Shown here: positions 10,973-24,072 of the stretch, piece by piece | How positions within the stretch are numbered: position 1 is the first letter of the stretch | Layout of the letters: each line of letters starts with the position of its first letter | DNA from: Morinoia aosen | Lineage: Eukaryota > Arthropoda > Malacostraca > Amphipoda > Talitridae | Reading direction: 5' to 3' | Assembly: GCA_030386875.1 (NCBI GenBank) | Contig: CM059564.1 | Coordinates: 40,816,075-40,880,074 of the forward strand | DNA: 64,000 nucleotides | Position numbers and translations under genes: made by a program | Notes under the pieces: model-generated | Databases searched by the model: none | Seen by the model: only the letters and a program-made list of their open reading frames with translations | What the model was told of the DNA's origin: nothing

Positions 10973-13773
10973 GATACCGGAGCGCCACCGCACCCCAGAA
11001 GGCTTCAGACAACCTACAGCAGTTCCACCAGACCACAGGCGTTCGCTGGCGGGCCGTTAATATTTCCCCAATATCGGAATCCCATTTGCGGTATCAGTCA
11101 AAACACAAAATTTACATGACAATTTGTAAACGCGACAATGTGCAATGATAGCAGATAGAGAGGATAAAAGCTCCTGCCATGGGAATGACCGATGGCGGGA
11201 TGCACAGACCTAGGAAAAGAGTTCCGACAAACGGTGGACAAAATGACAGGCTGATTTCAACTGGAAAATTCAGAGGATGACAACTGAAGGCGTTAGGATG
11301 TTTAACATGGCCCTTTATTCAAGGAAACAAATTTACCGCGTTAGGAAAGATAGAAATTAACGTGCTAAAATCAAAATTCAATTCAAATTTCATGGAATTT
11401 AACGCGTTAAGCAACTTCAAATAGGATTTATTTTGAACAATGGAGAACACAAATGCTGCAAAGGACACCGTGTTTCTTTTGTCTTCAAACAACCACTACG
11501 ATACTATAGGCAAAATGAAAGCTGTGTCCTGAGAGACGATGAAAACCAGCATTGATTCAAAGTTTGCCATTCTGTGATAAAAATCAGAAAATAAAAGTTG
11601 CAAAATAACTCATAAGCTGGTCGACAACTGCTGAGCAAAATTAAAATACCTTCAATATTATCTGCTATTCTAGATGGCATACCTGATATTTCTGTCTTAT
11701 GTAGCCGGAAATTCATTAATAATTAGCATGATCGTCTCTGAATTCCCCCAATGCAATGTTTTTAGCACTCAAAGGTAGAAAGAACATCCAATCCTATAAA
11801 ACGCTTCCAAACGAAAAAAAAATACCTTTTTTGTTTCAGTACGAAATCAAAACGAACTGCACAAAAGCCTGAGCTTAAGCCAACGAAGATCACTTCGAGG
11901 GACAAAAATTCACCACACCAGACACAAATATCAATTGAGAAAACTAAAAGCAAAAAAAACTCAATTCAAACACAATTCGAAACCTGGGCCGTTAAACCAA
12001 GGCTTCTAATTCAACCCACGTTAAACATAATTTGCAACCCATGACTATTTGTGCCATTTCACGTAACCATTTACCACTCACGTTAGTTTCAAATCCACTA
12101 CCATAAGGAGCTGCAATACATTTCATTTCTCGGGTAACTTGTTGTCTTACATGGCCTTTGACGTTCACAGCCGTTGGGTAGCTACTTATTCATTCGGATG
12201 TCGGTAAGAGCTTGACACCAGGTCCATTCAGGTAACGGCGATTGTAATGAGAGTTTTTGGAGAGTTTTCAAAAAATTAAACGGTTACGAGATGCGTGAGA
12301 GGTACACTGGGCTATTTCGAGTCATCGTCTCGGATTCGTCAGTGTCAAAGGACCACAGGAAGTGTGGCCAGTACCAATAACATCACTTGCACCTTTATGC
12401 TTATACGTTGTTACAAAGTTATTACAACGTGTGTTTATTCATCTTACAGCTGCTTCGTTTTAATTTAAATCGCCGTTCTCACATTCCCCATTTCAAGAAA
12501 CCATGAACCAATCCAACCCTTCACTGCGCACGAGGTTTAAGGGTATTTACTTTTCAAGAAATAACCTTGGTAAGTGAAGAGCTAAAAACCCCTAAAGATC
12601 AAAACAAAATGAAAAATTCATACTGGACTTCACTTGCTAACTCATTTGATAGCTCTTACCAAAAAAAATTCATTAATTTCATCGATAAAACATACACTCT
12701 TGGATGCTTCCAAATTTTTTTAAATTCGTGGGAAAATTTTAAATTCCGCGTCTTTGCACTCAGTACCGGCTCACCACGATTGATGAAAAATTCGAACGCA
12801 AGTAAAATGAGAAAACATTTTAGATTGATTGACTCACTGTAGACTAGAGACGGTTCATATCCAAAAGTAGATTACTTCGGACTACGGAAGACTTGCATTT
12901 CTTTCATTATTAACACGATTGAAAACTGCTAAAATCTCTTCTCGCTCACCAGCCCGTCGATAGTTACATGGTGCATTACAGCGCTATCGGATTTATTTCA
13001 AGGCCCAATAAATAGGACCTCCTTACACTACCAGGACGATTTGCTGACTTACTTAGGGTTTACGCAAGAAAAAACCCAGATCATCTCACTTACTTAGGGT
13101 TCATTTAAGAAAACCCAGACTATCTCAGGGAATATTTTGCTCATTTAAATCTTTTGCTGCTGCACGAACACGGAAGCTTTAAAGAGCACATTTGTTCCTT
13201 TGAAGTCCAAAAAGACTTCATGTCTCACTTAATAAACATGAAAAGAGAGCGTTGTATTTCAGTCGTTTTTCTATCTTGAATCAAATTTCAAGAACTATTG
13301 GGACGAAATATGTCGAGGAAAAATGGAGGAAATACGCTAAGATAATTTAACTCTGAATATTTAGAAAAAATAAAATCAAGACAAAAAGTGCGATTAGTTA
13401 ACTAGCCCATAAATAGATACGGTCCAGAAAAATGGACAGATTAGGTCTCTTTTAAATTTCGAATTTCGTCTGCTTTCGGGAGCTCACTGTCGAATGGCAG
13501 TTCCTTCCTTACTTTTTAGTCGGTGGTAACCTGGTGCAAGTGCCAGTTTTATGTCAGTGGTCGTGAATAACGGCAATGTAAATAAAAAAGCTCACGCGTT
13601 GATAGATTAAAACTAATTCCCAACAACTTCCCCGAAACGAACCAAGAAGCAATCAAAGATATAGCTATGCTAGCCACATCAATCTCTACCTCTTAAGTCT
13701 AAAACTTTCTTAATTCGAATCGGATCGAGTGTTTCTTCGAGCGTACATCTTGTCGAGGCAATTATGATTCCAA
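10973..13773. other. AT-rich unique sequence, no gene seen
   Basis: No repeats of note apart from CACTTACTTAGGGTT-type duplication at 13040-13130. The short frames have no recognised content. Confidence 0.5.
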
Positions 13774-14022
13774 GATTAGATTAGATGTTTGTTTCCCCTA
13801 AACGTAACAAAGGGCTTCCAGCGAGAGGAAGGAGGAAGGCACCATTAAGTATGGGCTGGAGGAAATGCGGAATCCATGCAGATGGAGCATAAGAACAGGT
13901 AGCTGAGAGAGGAATTTATAAAACAAGATAGATATTTAAAAAGAAAATATTAGGTGCTCAAAAACACGACAGCAGTAAACCAAAAAATGATTGTCCTCAA
14001 CTAAACATAATAATTTCAACAA
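13774..14022 (-). mobile_element. retroposon family A, 5'-truncated copy
   Basis: The copy keeps the tail (AGATTAGATTAG) and middle but stops before the conserved GC-rich 5' domain. Loss of the 5' end with the 3' tail kept is the usual mark of target-primed reverse transcription. Confidence 0.7.
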
Positions 14023-14136
14023 CCTTTGACCTTTTATGCAAGCTAAAAAAAAAGTTTCAGGAATCAAATCCGACGTTTTATGATTATGTTTGTGGAAGGC
14101 TTTTTACTTTCTCAGCAGTTTATTTTTACCATTCTC

Positions 14137-14367
14137 TTCAACACCTTGACCGCCATGGGTTGAACTGAAGTTCAATATTCAACTCAGATTTAAAGTTAAT
14201 TGCAGCACGCAATTTTGAAAATAGCCAACATTGATTGGATCGAGCCTTTGTTTGGCTTTGATTAGGTATTTATAAAAATAGAGTTTGTGACTACTAGGTC
14301 AGTCAGCAGCATTATAAAAATTCCCTCCGTGTACACCGGCGGCTCACATCGCGACCAGGGTGTCAAC
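14137..14367. mobile_element. TTAA miniature element family B, diverged
   Basis: The core GACTACTAGGTCAGTCAGCAGCATT and the end CATCGCGACCAGGGTGTCAA match family B. Both TTAA ends have mutated to TCAA. Confidence 0.68.
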
Positions 14368-15142
14368 TACAGCATTCGAGTCATTCACGTAGGTGGTCTC
14401 ACGCACACTTTTATCTGACGCCTCAAAGAAGTTATTTATTTTGATTTCTAGTATTTTAACATATTGCGGTCCCTTCTTGCCGAGTGTTCATACTTCGCGT
14501 GTGATATTTGCGCAGCAAACTAGCAACAAATAAAAGATCTGACGAAGGGAGTAATCTAATTCCAAAAACAAATAGCTATAGAAGTTTAAAATTCACGCAA
14601 ATATTAGGGCAGATTATTTTCTGAAAACTAATTATCTCTTGATTGCTGTGAGGCAAAAATGCGGTAGTGACAAGACTAAGTCAGGTATAAATACCCAAGA
14701 ATTCACCTACTCTTCGAAATTTTAAAGCAAGAGGCGGAGTCGCAAATTAAAACGAATGGAAGTGGGAGCCGGTGGACTACTTATCAGGTGCTGCCGGTAA
14801 CATTCTACAGAGCCGGTGGAAGAGAATCCCAAGGAGGGCACCTTAAAGGAGCACCAAATCCTCTATCCCTTAAACAAGTGGCGCACACCCCCAGCGTGAG
14901 GAAAAGGAGCCTCAGCTGTTTTGAAGTCATTTCTGAGATGTTTGTGAGTCATTTCTTGAAGTTGGGTGTGCATTTCTTGCCTGAGACTTGCAGGGCGAGC
15001 AGCCCAATAAGGCCCTCCCGCAGGTATTGACATAAGGCCGAGGTCACTCTGTGCGACGCGGCAATAAAAGAAACTCTCAGAGCGAATGTTGACTCGGCTG
15101 CACCCGCGGCACACTCCATTTTGCTGGTGCGGAGCGCGGCTG

Positions 15143-15445
15143 TGGCTGATCTTTCTGCTGTTGTTACTTCTGCGGCTAGTGCAGAGCACTGCTACTGTTG
15201 TTACATCTGCAGCTACTGCAGAGCGGCGGATGTAGCTGATCTTTCTGCTGTTGCTACTTCTGCGGCTACTGCAGAGCGGCGAATGTAGCTGATCTTTCTG
15301 CTGTTGTTACTTCTGCGGCTACTGCAGAGCGGCGGATGTAGCTGATCTTTCTACTGTTGTTACTTCTGCGGCTGCTGCAGAGCACTGCTACTGTTGTTAC
15401 TTCTACTGTTGTTACTTCTGCAGCTCCTGAAGAGCGGCCGCTGCA
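15143..15445. repeat. 53-bp tandem repeat, about 5 units
   Basis: Units run CTGATCTTTCTGCTGTTG, TTACTTCTGCGGCTACTG, CAGAGCGGCGAATGTAG, with one shortened unit near 15380. It continues into a CTG/CTT-rich low-complexity tract to about 15770. Confidence 0.88.
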
Positions 15446-15460
15446 GCTCACCTTCCTGCT

Positions 15461-16780
15461 TTTGTTACCGCTACTATAGAACAGCGACCGATTTTTTACT
15501 TTTCCTGCTACAGCTGAGGTACCTTTGCTCATGCTTAAAAATTATACTTTTTCGTCGTCCCTGCTTCTTTTTCCATAACTGCTTTTCTTCTGCTTCTAAT
15601 ACTTCACACCTGCTTTTAGACACTGATTCTAACAGTTTAATAATGCAACTATTATTACAACCGCTACACAACTGTTCCACGGTTAACAGTTTGACACTGC
15701 TACTATTATTACAACTGCAACACAACTGCTTCACGCTTTCTGCTATTTCGAAAGTGGTTTTACATTTTTTCCTTACGTAAAGCTCTTACAATTACTTCTC
15801 GACTACGATGGCTGGTCTAACTATAGCTCTCTTTCAACAGCGGTCCATAATTATAATTTTTCTTTGAGCGATGCTCATTCAAGTCCTTCCTCGCTACAGC
15901 ACAGCTGTTCTGCTGATGTTCGTACTTTTTTGTACATCCATCTATGTGTCAACAGTTGCTGTCCAGGCACCGTCACCCCTGGAGTACTGTTCTGCTGTCG
16001 AGTCAGGCATATTCATTCATCATTACTCAAATTTTCTGCACTATCGCTAACAAAATACGGTCAGTCTCAGAGATGCTTACGTAACAGACAACAAATAATA
16101 GGGGCTCCTAAGTTCACCAAATCGGAATTCCAAGCTGGAAACTGCGATCTCGCGGCGTAGAATGTCAAGCCTGGCCGCTCATTTCACTTACAGGTCAAAC
16201 CCTGCGTTCTTCAGAAGCGATGATAAGCAGCTATGAAAGTTTCATGAGCTAAAATAAGCCGAACTGCATCTTAACATTCGCCTCCTAGACGTGGCAATGC
16301 CGCTCGGCGACATTTTCTTTACTTCTAAAAGGATAGTTGATTTAGGCCTGCATAATTTTCTTACCGGTTACCAGATCAATAGACAGCGTTCAACACCCGT
16401 AGGAGGAAGGGATTCAAGAGTGGCAATGAGCAACTCACTTTGATGATAAATCAAACCTAGTAAGCAGAGATTCGTCATGTTCAATGTTTGGAGAAATAGT
16501 GTGCGATGACCGCTCTTCGTCACGAGGAAGGGAAAGAGATGTAGGAAAATGCCACAAAATATTGGCAGCTGAGCTCAAAACAAGCTCCTGCGCTGCAGAT
16601 TTAACGATGAATGGCCCTGAGGTTTGCGCTGGGCCCTCACAGTACGCTGAGTAGAATTTTTTTTCACAGCAGAATTTCTGGTCTTCATAAATGTTGTTCA
16701 TGCAACGAGAAATGGAAGGTTATTGAGACATGCTCAAGAAAAATCTTCTTTGGCAGGACGAAATCGGAAAATAGATTAGC
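15461..16780. other. low-complexity CTG/CTT tract grading into unique sequence
   Basis: The pyrimidine-rich stretch to about 15900 yields Leu- and Ser-rich frames of 98 and 128 codons on the plus strand. These are compositional. The rest is unique. Confidence 0.45.
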
Positions 16781-16793
16781 ATTTCACTTATAT

Positions 16794-17152
16794 GATTGAT
16801 TGATTATAAGTTTTAGCCTCCCTTTACCACGACAAAGATGTTCAAAGAGAGGAAGGAAGAAGGCACCATTTAGTATAGAGTTAAGAAAACACAGAATCTA
16901 TGCACAAGGTGCATAGAAACAGTAAGCTAAGAAAGAAGTTCATGAAACAAGAAAAAATGTTGAAGAAGAAAGTCGTAGGTGCTGAAAAACAGGACAGCAG
17001 TGAACCGAAAAAAGATGGTCCGTAACAAAACAAAAACCTATTTTATTCAACAACAAGAAAGCCATCGTATCTCTCAGCTCGGGCCCTCACACATTTTCCT
17101 CCTGGGAGCGCTAATTCCCATAGATACAATAGTTGTATCCCCCTGAGGGGAA
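16794..17152 (-). mobile_element. retroposon family A, full-length copy with target-site duplication
   Basis: The 13-bp repeat ATTTCACTTATAT lies on both sides, at 16781-16793 and 17153-17165. Both termini are intact, with tail GATTGATTGATTATAAG on the plus-strand left. Confidence 0.92.
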
Positions 17153-17165
17153 ATTTCACTTATAT

Positions 17166-18605
17166 TTTGACAGCCCAGCTTGTATTTGTCGTGAGATTGC
17201 CATTGTTTGCTTATTGAAAAATGGAAAACGCCTATTTGATTCCGTATAGTTCTACTGCGTTAAAAAAAATCCTTCGCTATGAAGAATTCCCAATTATCAG
17301 TATTGAAAATCAGAGCGCTTCCCATGGAATATATCATTTGATCACTTGAAATGTGATGTTCATTAAGAATAATTTGAAAGAAAGTTAATTACTAAAAGAA
17401 ATCCATCAAGGCGCATAGCACAGCCACGAGTGATGCCAGAGCCAAGCTTTGACTGGAATTTAATTATTTGTCAAGCTATGCTATTTTTCCTCATGGGACT
17501 TCAATAAACAGTCGGTATTCATGAGATCGATACTCAGGCTATGAACCTTCAGTGAATGTCCTGCATACTGACGCAAGTATGGCAGACATCGATATAATCA
17601 AAAATTGAAAGTTATGGTGGGAATAATGTGAAATATTCCAGGGAAACAAAATATTTATAATTCAAATCTAAAATACTACACAAATTCAACAGCTGGGCCA
17701 TGACACACAAAAAGGAATGTGAATGGATACAAATTGATAACTGCCATGAAACATCACTGATAACGGCATCATTTTCCAGTGTTAAGTGTCGCTGGTGATT
17801 GATAATCCCTCTTTATTTGAAGCACACACATACACCCAATCAAACGTACATAATTAGCTGAGTACACAGTATATACTATGCCTAAATTTACTACCCAGGT
17901 AAAAAAAGTAGACCAACGTGAGGTGAATGAGCTGAAAGCTACACGCGACAACGCACTAGGAAGCAATATGCTACTGCAAAAAAGGTTGCTCATGCACCAG
18001 AATAAAACTCAAAAGCTAAGAAAATCGCGTAAACAAATTAATCAATCCAAGAATGCACAAACGTCAGAACGCACTCACAAATCAACTGAGCGACTCCAGC
18101 CGAGTCTGATACTTGCCAGATTTGGGAGCACTCAACAGTAATTTGGTACATGAAAGAACGGCATCTGTCTGACACTGTATCACACGATCCAGAAATCGAC
18201 GTCAGTTATGTGTCGAAAATGTTCAAATTATATTAGATGCAGGCCGTCGGAATCGAATGGAATCTTTCAGTACCTGCAAGATCAACCACACGAGGTATTA
18301 ACATTAAGTTCTAAAATCATCGAAAGGATTAACAAATCACAAGTTCTAAAACTCACTACGTCCCAAATCAAGCAATCACGATGAAATATCATCAGGATAA
18401 CTATTTTGGGAGGAGTTAACAAATACTTACAAATACTTGCACTAGCGATACGAGGAAGTGGCCACTGCTGAAGAATTGTTGGGCCCGTAAAGAGGAAATT
18501 TTTCCTTGATAATAGCCTGAGTGTGAGCCAGGCTACCTCTGCCTGCACCTTGAGGCACGCCAGACCACGGCGGCAAGCAGGCAAGCACCGGAGTTTGACC
18601 TTGCC
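17166..18605. other. unique sequence, no gene supported
   Basis: A plus-strand frame at 17878-18141 (87 codons, Lys/Gln/Arg-rich) matches no family I know. It has no visible splice context that would make it an exon. Confidence 0.45.
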
Positions 18606-18835
18606 ACCTCCTGAGAAGTTCACACCCTCCTCCATCCCTCCATTCTCCTCCATCCCTCCTCTACCCTTCCATTCTCCTCCATCCCTCCATTCTCCTCCAT
18701 TCCTCCATTCTCCTCCATTCCTCCATTCTCCTCCATTCCTCCATTCTCCTCTATCCCTCCATTCTCCTCCATCCCTCCTCTACTATTCCCTCCTCCACCC
18801 TTCCATTCTCTTCCATCCCTCCTATCTCTGCCTCC
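18606..18835. repeat. CT-rich minisatellite of CCATTCTCCT units
   Basis: Units of about 18 bp combine TCCATTCCTCC and ATTCTCC. The plus strand is almost pure pyrimidine and, on transcription, would be a strong polypyrimidine tract. The open frame across it is compositional. Confidence 0.88.
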
Positions 18836-18929
18836 CCCAATGTATACTTCATACCTCCTTACACCTGCAATACCGCCTATCTTTTATGCTTCACACATAC
18901 TCTCTCTTGGAACTTAACCAACTCCCACT

Positions 18930-20285
18930 TTAAGGAGACTGTCCCAGGCCCTTGACAGATGCTGTCGATTCCATGGTCATTTTGCATGTTTTTGTTGTAA
19001 AAGGACCCTTAGGTGGTAGACTATTCGTTCCTAAAATTTTATGGAGCTACGGACAATAATTTCCCCCCCCCCTCCCCGGGGGGGGTAGGGCGACCAAATT
19101 TTTTCAATTTTTCCGATTTTGACTCCACATAAAAAGAGAACAAATAGGAAATGGAAAAAAAGCTCAATTTGAGTTTGTTAGAAATGTTCCAAGGATTCTA
19201 AAACGGTCTTTGCTTTTTTTCTAGCATCAAAACTGAAGGAGGAGTTCCATTTTGAAATATCAATATGAATGAAAAGCACCCAAAATATTCCATTTTTTCC
19301 CGATTTTGACCCCACATAAAAAGAGAACAAATAGGAAATGGAAAAAAAGCTCAATTTGAGTTTGTTAGAAATGTTCCAAGGATTCTAAAACAGTCTTTGC
19401 TTTTGCTCTAGCATCAAAACTGAAGGAGGAGTTCCATTATGAAATATCAATATTAGTGAAATATCAATATCTGAAAACCAATATGTCAAATTTTTGCAAA
19501 ATCTAAGGCCTGAATCAAAAAAATGAATAGAATCAATTGTGTTTATTTTCAAAGGTTACATATCATAGTCAAACTTTATAAGAATCAGACTGAAAATAAA
19601 AAAATTCATTTTGTTGAAAAAAAAATGATAATTTCTTTTTTTTTTGTTTTTGAAATCACAATTCACACTTTTCATATGAAGTTATGTATGGAAAGTATCG
19701 AAATAAAAATTAAAACTGCATTCAATTACATCAAATGTTCATTATATTACACTTCAACAAAAAATTTTATTTTTTGCTATACCCAACAATTCTAACTTTC
19801 AACATTCATCCTGGGACTAGTTCTCGAGTTTTGATGCTAGAACCAATCCAAAGACAGTTTTAGAATCCTTGAAACATTTCTAACAAACTCAAATTCGCCT
19901 TTTTTTCAAATTCGAATTCTTTGAAAAAATATATAGCTCTAAACCCAAAAAAATGTTGCTGATTTTTGAAATATCAAAAAATTTTAAAAAAATAGAAAAA
20001 ATTTGAATTTCGAAAAAAGCCGAATTTGAGTTTGTTAGAAATGTTCCAAGGGTTCTAAAACTGTCTTTGTTTTTGTTCTAGCATCAAAACTGAAGGAGGA
20101 GTTCCAATCTGAAATATCAATAAAAATATACCAAAAACACATTTTTCGTCAAAAAAAAAAAAACTAAGGCCTAAATCGAAAAAATGACATGAGTAAAAAA
20201 GGTTTACTTTTACAAAATACATATACTGGCCAACTTTCAAACGAATCGGACAAAAAAAGTTCAAAAAGCCGGATGGTCTCCTTAA
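18930..20285. mobile_element. 1.36-kb TTAA-ended nonautonomous element (TTAAGGAGAC ends)
   Basis: The left end reads TTAAGGAGACTGTCC. The right end on the minus strand reads TTAAGGAGACCATCC. Inside, an approximately 187-bp unit containing TTTGAGTTTGTTAGAAATGT is directly repeated (about 19167 and 19354), occurs again at about 20025, and occurs inverted at about 19838-19900. No transposase is visible. TTAA ends would fit piggyBac or Kolobok-type elements; the superfamily is not decided. Confidence 0.65.
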
Positions 20286-21776
20286 TGTACCTGCCAACAC
20301 GCACAACCCTTTCTTTCTATCAATGTTTCGTACCTCTTCACGCTTGCAAACCCATTCTCCCCATTTACGGTTCTCCCCCACCCCCTTGCACACACCTGTA
20401 ACTTTTCCTAGCCCTTTAGGAGGTCTCAACTTACATCTTCTGTTCGCTGTGTCGTACTTCTATGTACGAAATAAAAGCAAACTTATGAACCTAATTAAAC
20501 CGCCTTTTTACGAGGAAAATAGCCGTCAATGAAACCTCGTATAACCGATGTTACGACCCACTAAAGAAGATATCAAGTGTCACCAACCTGCTGCATATCT
20601 CGACTTCTGAGAACAGAAAAAATAATTTTCTGGAGATAAATAGCGGAAGCCCAAGCTCTGACTGCCCAGTTTACCTGCTTCGCCTCTGAATCATCGACGC
20701 ACTTCACTTCTTTAGCCGAGATGGAATTCTCTTCCTCTTTACATGCTCAGCATTCATCTTTCCACATTCAAAATAAATCTAACACGACTCCGTAGCTCGT
20801 TACTTTTTGAAACGTCCTCTGCAAGATAACTCTTACACAAGCATGTGAATACGACAGCTTTCATATCATGATTGTAGGCTAAAAAGAAAATAGTCCCCAA
20901 TTTTTTATTTTAAGGTACTACGGTTCTTGATTCATACATTGTCTAATAGTTTCAGAAAAATTATTTCAGATTCATTGAACCTGTTCTGGAAACAAAATTT
21001 TCTTTAGTCACACAACCACACTTGAGAAAATAACAAGCCCTCATAAAATCTATCCGCGAAAGTTTCTCATATCACCCAAATTTTTCTGTAAAAAGTTTTA
21101 GATGTACATGATCACTAAACAGACCTTGTCGAACAAACAAAGAAGTACGAAGAAACCCAAAGGCCGACACTAATTTAATTACGCAAATAATATTAATACT
21201 GAATGTATCGAAAGTGAAGAATAGAAAACGCACAACGCGCGACGTACTTCAAAAGACAATATGAAGCCTGGCCTAGAATTAACTCTTAATAAAATTAGTT
21301 CGATTCAGTATTATTTGAAGTCAAAAACGCAAACTTCAAACCAAGCGTTTTCATTTGTTCAGTAGTTATTTCATTAATAAAAAGTGTTTTTTATCATCCA
21401 TGGAAATGAACATCACCAGAAAGTGGTACATCGACCTGAAGAAAATTCCAAAACATGCCTAATTTGATACCAATAAAAGTTAGGCGAGCGCTCGTGAGCT
21501 ACAATCACTGAAATTCAGAATAACTTCGCATTCGCAGAAAAATTACCTAATGCCACACACACATGGAAAACAAAAACAATGTCCTTTTCAATGATATTTT
21601 CTCACGAAGGTATTATTTAAACAAATTAATGCAAACGTAGGCTACATAAGCGTGAGGTTTCTACTCTCACGTCTATGACGGCTCGGGCGCTCAGTGGTTG
21701 AATTCAGTGGAAAGAATGCGCATTACTGCAGTGTTAGATATTGGACAAGTTATTTAAGCATTCCTAAACGCAACAC
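20286..21776. other. AT-rich unique sequence, no gene seen
   Basis: It contains no tandem array, no recognised element and no convincing frame. Confidence 0.5.
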
Positions 21777-22037
21777 AGGCGGCACGAAGGGAGAAAGGAA
21801 GAAAGCACAATTTAATATGGACTTCAGGAAACGCGGAATCTATGCACAAGGTGCAAACAAACGGTAAGATGAGGAAGAAGTTTATGAAACAAGATATAGG
21901 TTTAAGAAACAAGGTGTACAACAGTGAACTAAAAAAAATTCCTTCGCAAAACAAAAAAGCATTCTATTGCAACATGAAGAGTGCTCGGCCTCCCTTTACG
22001 TTTCAGCTCGGGACCTCACATTTTACTTCTGTGACCC
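21777..22037 (-). mobile_element. retroposon family A, truncated at both ends
   Basis: It carries the middle of the family, from GGAAGAAAGCACAATTTA to AGCTCGGGACCTCACATTTT. The tail and the 5' hairpin domain are missing. Confidence 0.65.
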
Positions 22038-23404
22038 AAGATTCATAAAAACCAAGATCTGTGAAGCCAAAATCAGTGATCTAAGATCGGTAAAGAACTT
22101 GGTTTTACCTGATCTATAAAACTTAAGATGTGGAAACTCTATAGCAGCAATAAACGAGGGCTAAAATGTGCAGAGGACCGACAGTGAGACTCACCAGCGC
22201 AGCATAACACCCCCCAAGCCGTCTCCCACCAATGACGTACCTGTCAAAAAAATAAACATTACTCTAATCGTCGACACAGAAAATAAACGGTCTGGTGATC
22301 ACAGAACAATGAATTATCAAACTTACGAGAAAATAAATTATCATGACAAGCAAAGTTATACGAAAAACAGACATGAAATTATGTTTTTGGAGAACGACAG
22401 GATGGTCGTTATCGACGGTATACGAGGAAGGCAACCAGAAATATCGCATTATGATCACAATAACTCCATGGGAAATAAAATTAAGTAATCGACTATTGGT
22501 GTACTCAGTGTAACAATTTTGAAAAATGTTCAATGACTAACCTCAATCGAAGCTATGATATTTTAAGCAGTTTCTTAAAGACGATTTTACACACCGGGAA
22601 AGAAAAAGTTTTCTCGACAAGACAATATTGTCATACAATGGTTTTGCAGGCTATGAAGCAAAAATGTTATCCAACACAGAAAAGAGCTGCAAGAGTTAAA
22701 TTCGACTTGAAATTCGACAAAATCTTAATATCTACAATAAAATCTGATGAAATACGGCTCAACCTATTTTAGATTCAAGATAGTATTGACAACAGGCATT
22801 TCTAAGAAAATTAAAATATTGAACTAAACTGACATTGAAATATAATTACAAAGTGAGTAGCACGTCACACCATCGTATCACTCGAGACAAAACTGCGGAA
22901 TAGAAAACAACACAAATCAAAACACTGAACTCAGTCTCTTGCAATGCCAACAACTTATCTAATTCTGCATGAACAAGTAGCACTTTATGTATACCGAAAA
23001 TATTAGTTAGCTTATACCCTTTTTCGCGGAGAGGTCAAGAACTTTTACACCCGAGTCTCTTAGGAAATAATCCTCAGCAGATCAAAGAGCGTTTTATTAA
23101 ACATAGAAACTCTTCAATGCACGAACAACATTACATAAGTTTGCAAGAAGTCCTTTGTGCTAGCAAGAAATTCTTAATTGTCTTCTAAAACATAGCATTT
23201 CTGAAAATAATACTTGAATCTGGTAAGCGTAGTATAAGGAGTGTTCACCGCCGCCACCAGCCGTTCAGACGATAATGAATAAAGTGAGGGTAAACAAATT
23301 TCTTCAAGAAAATGACACGACCTACAAATTTCGCTAGTCCACGTTCTACGAAAAATAAATATATTCGATTTATATATTAGCCCAAGAGCTTTTAAAGGCC
23401 CACG

Positions 23405-23580
23405 GATGTCAAACTAATTTTTAGAGTTCGTTCAAAAGCATGGTAAAAAAAACAACACCAAGTACTGGAAACGTAACTCGTAAGCAACCACATTAATTTT
23501 TGGAGGACGTTCAAAAATACAGTAAAAATGATCACTTGCAATACTAAAACCGTGACTCGTAGGCAAGACGCAAATTCTAC
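23405..23580. repeat. diverged tandem duplication, about 83 bp
   Basis: TAATTTTTAGAGTTCGTTCAAAA (23413) and TAATTTTTGGAGGACGTTCAAAA (23493) begin two copies that also share ACTCGTAAGC/ACTCGTAGGC. Confidence 0.65.
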
Positions 23581-23759
23581 TCTCAATTCTCACGCACTGA
23601 GGAACCAAAGTGCACAACCTACATACAGCAGCTTAGAGGAGTAGGTGCGTGAGACGCTTATTAAAATCTGGGACTCGATAATACGTTGCAATACGTCAGG
23701 CTAAATTGGCTCGAAGGGAAAAAGCGATCAGCCACTCACGTCTTCTCAAGCTCATTCGA

Positions 23760-23785
23760 TGATTATTATTATTATTATTATAATG
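23760..23785. repeat. (ATT)n microsatellite
   Basis: A run of TTA units. It is not attached to a family A copy. Confidence 0.8.
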
Positions 23786-24072
23786 ATATTAGTTATTTTG
23801 AGTTTCGACAGCCACAACAACGGCGATCTCAAGAGGACGAAGAAAACGGACACTTTATGATGGACGATGCGGAAGGGGAATCTATGCGCGAATTGTTTAG
23901 TAGATAGTTCGAAGCTCCGTTTCCATTGCAAAGAGAACAGAATAAAGAGATAAGGTCAATTTCTATGGACTAAAATAAAATTATGTTCCTACAAAAGATG
24001 AGTGACTAACAACACGCTAGAATACGGGGAAAAAGACATAGGGAGAAAGAGCGAAGAAGGCATGAAAACGAA

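Larger units (their letters stand above)
22038..24059. other. AT-rich sequence, no gene seen
   Basis: Short imperfect repeats of AAGATC/GTGAAG lie at 22030-22130. A 106-codon frame at 22168-22488 has no recognisable domain. The small duplication at 23405 and the microsatellite at 23760 are listed separately. Confidence 0.45.

Noticed and set aside
15394..15780. 128-codon Leu-rich frame as a membrane protein
   Set aside because: The pyrimidine-rich low-complexity CTG/CTT tract explains the Leu content.
17878..18141. 87-codon Lys/Gln-rich frame as a coding exon
   Set aside because: The coiled-coil-like composition is weak, there are no flanking splice signals of note and no family similarity is apparent.
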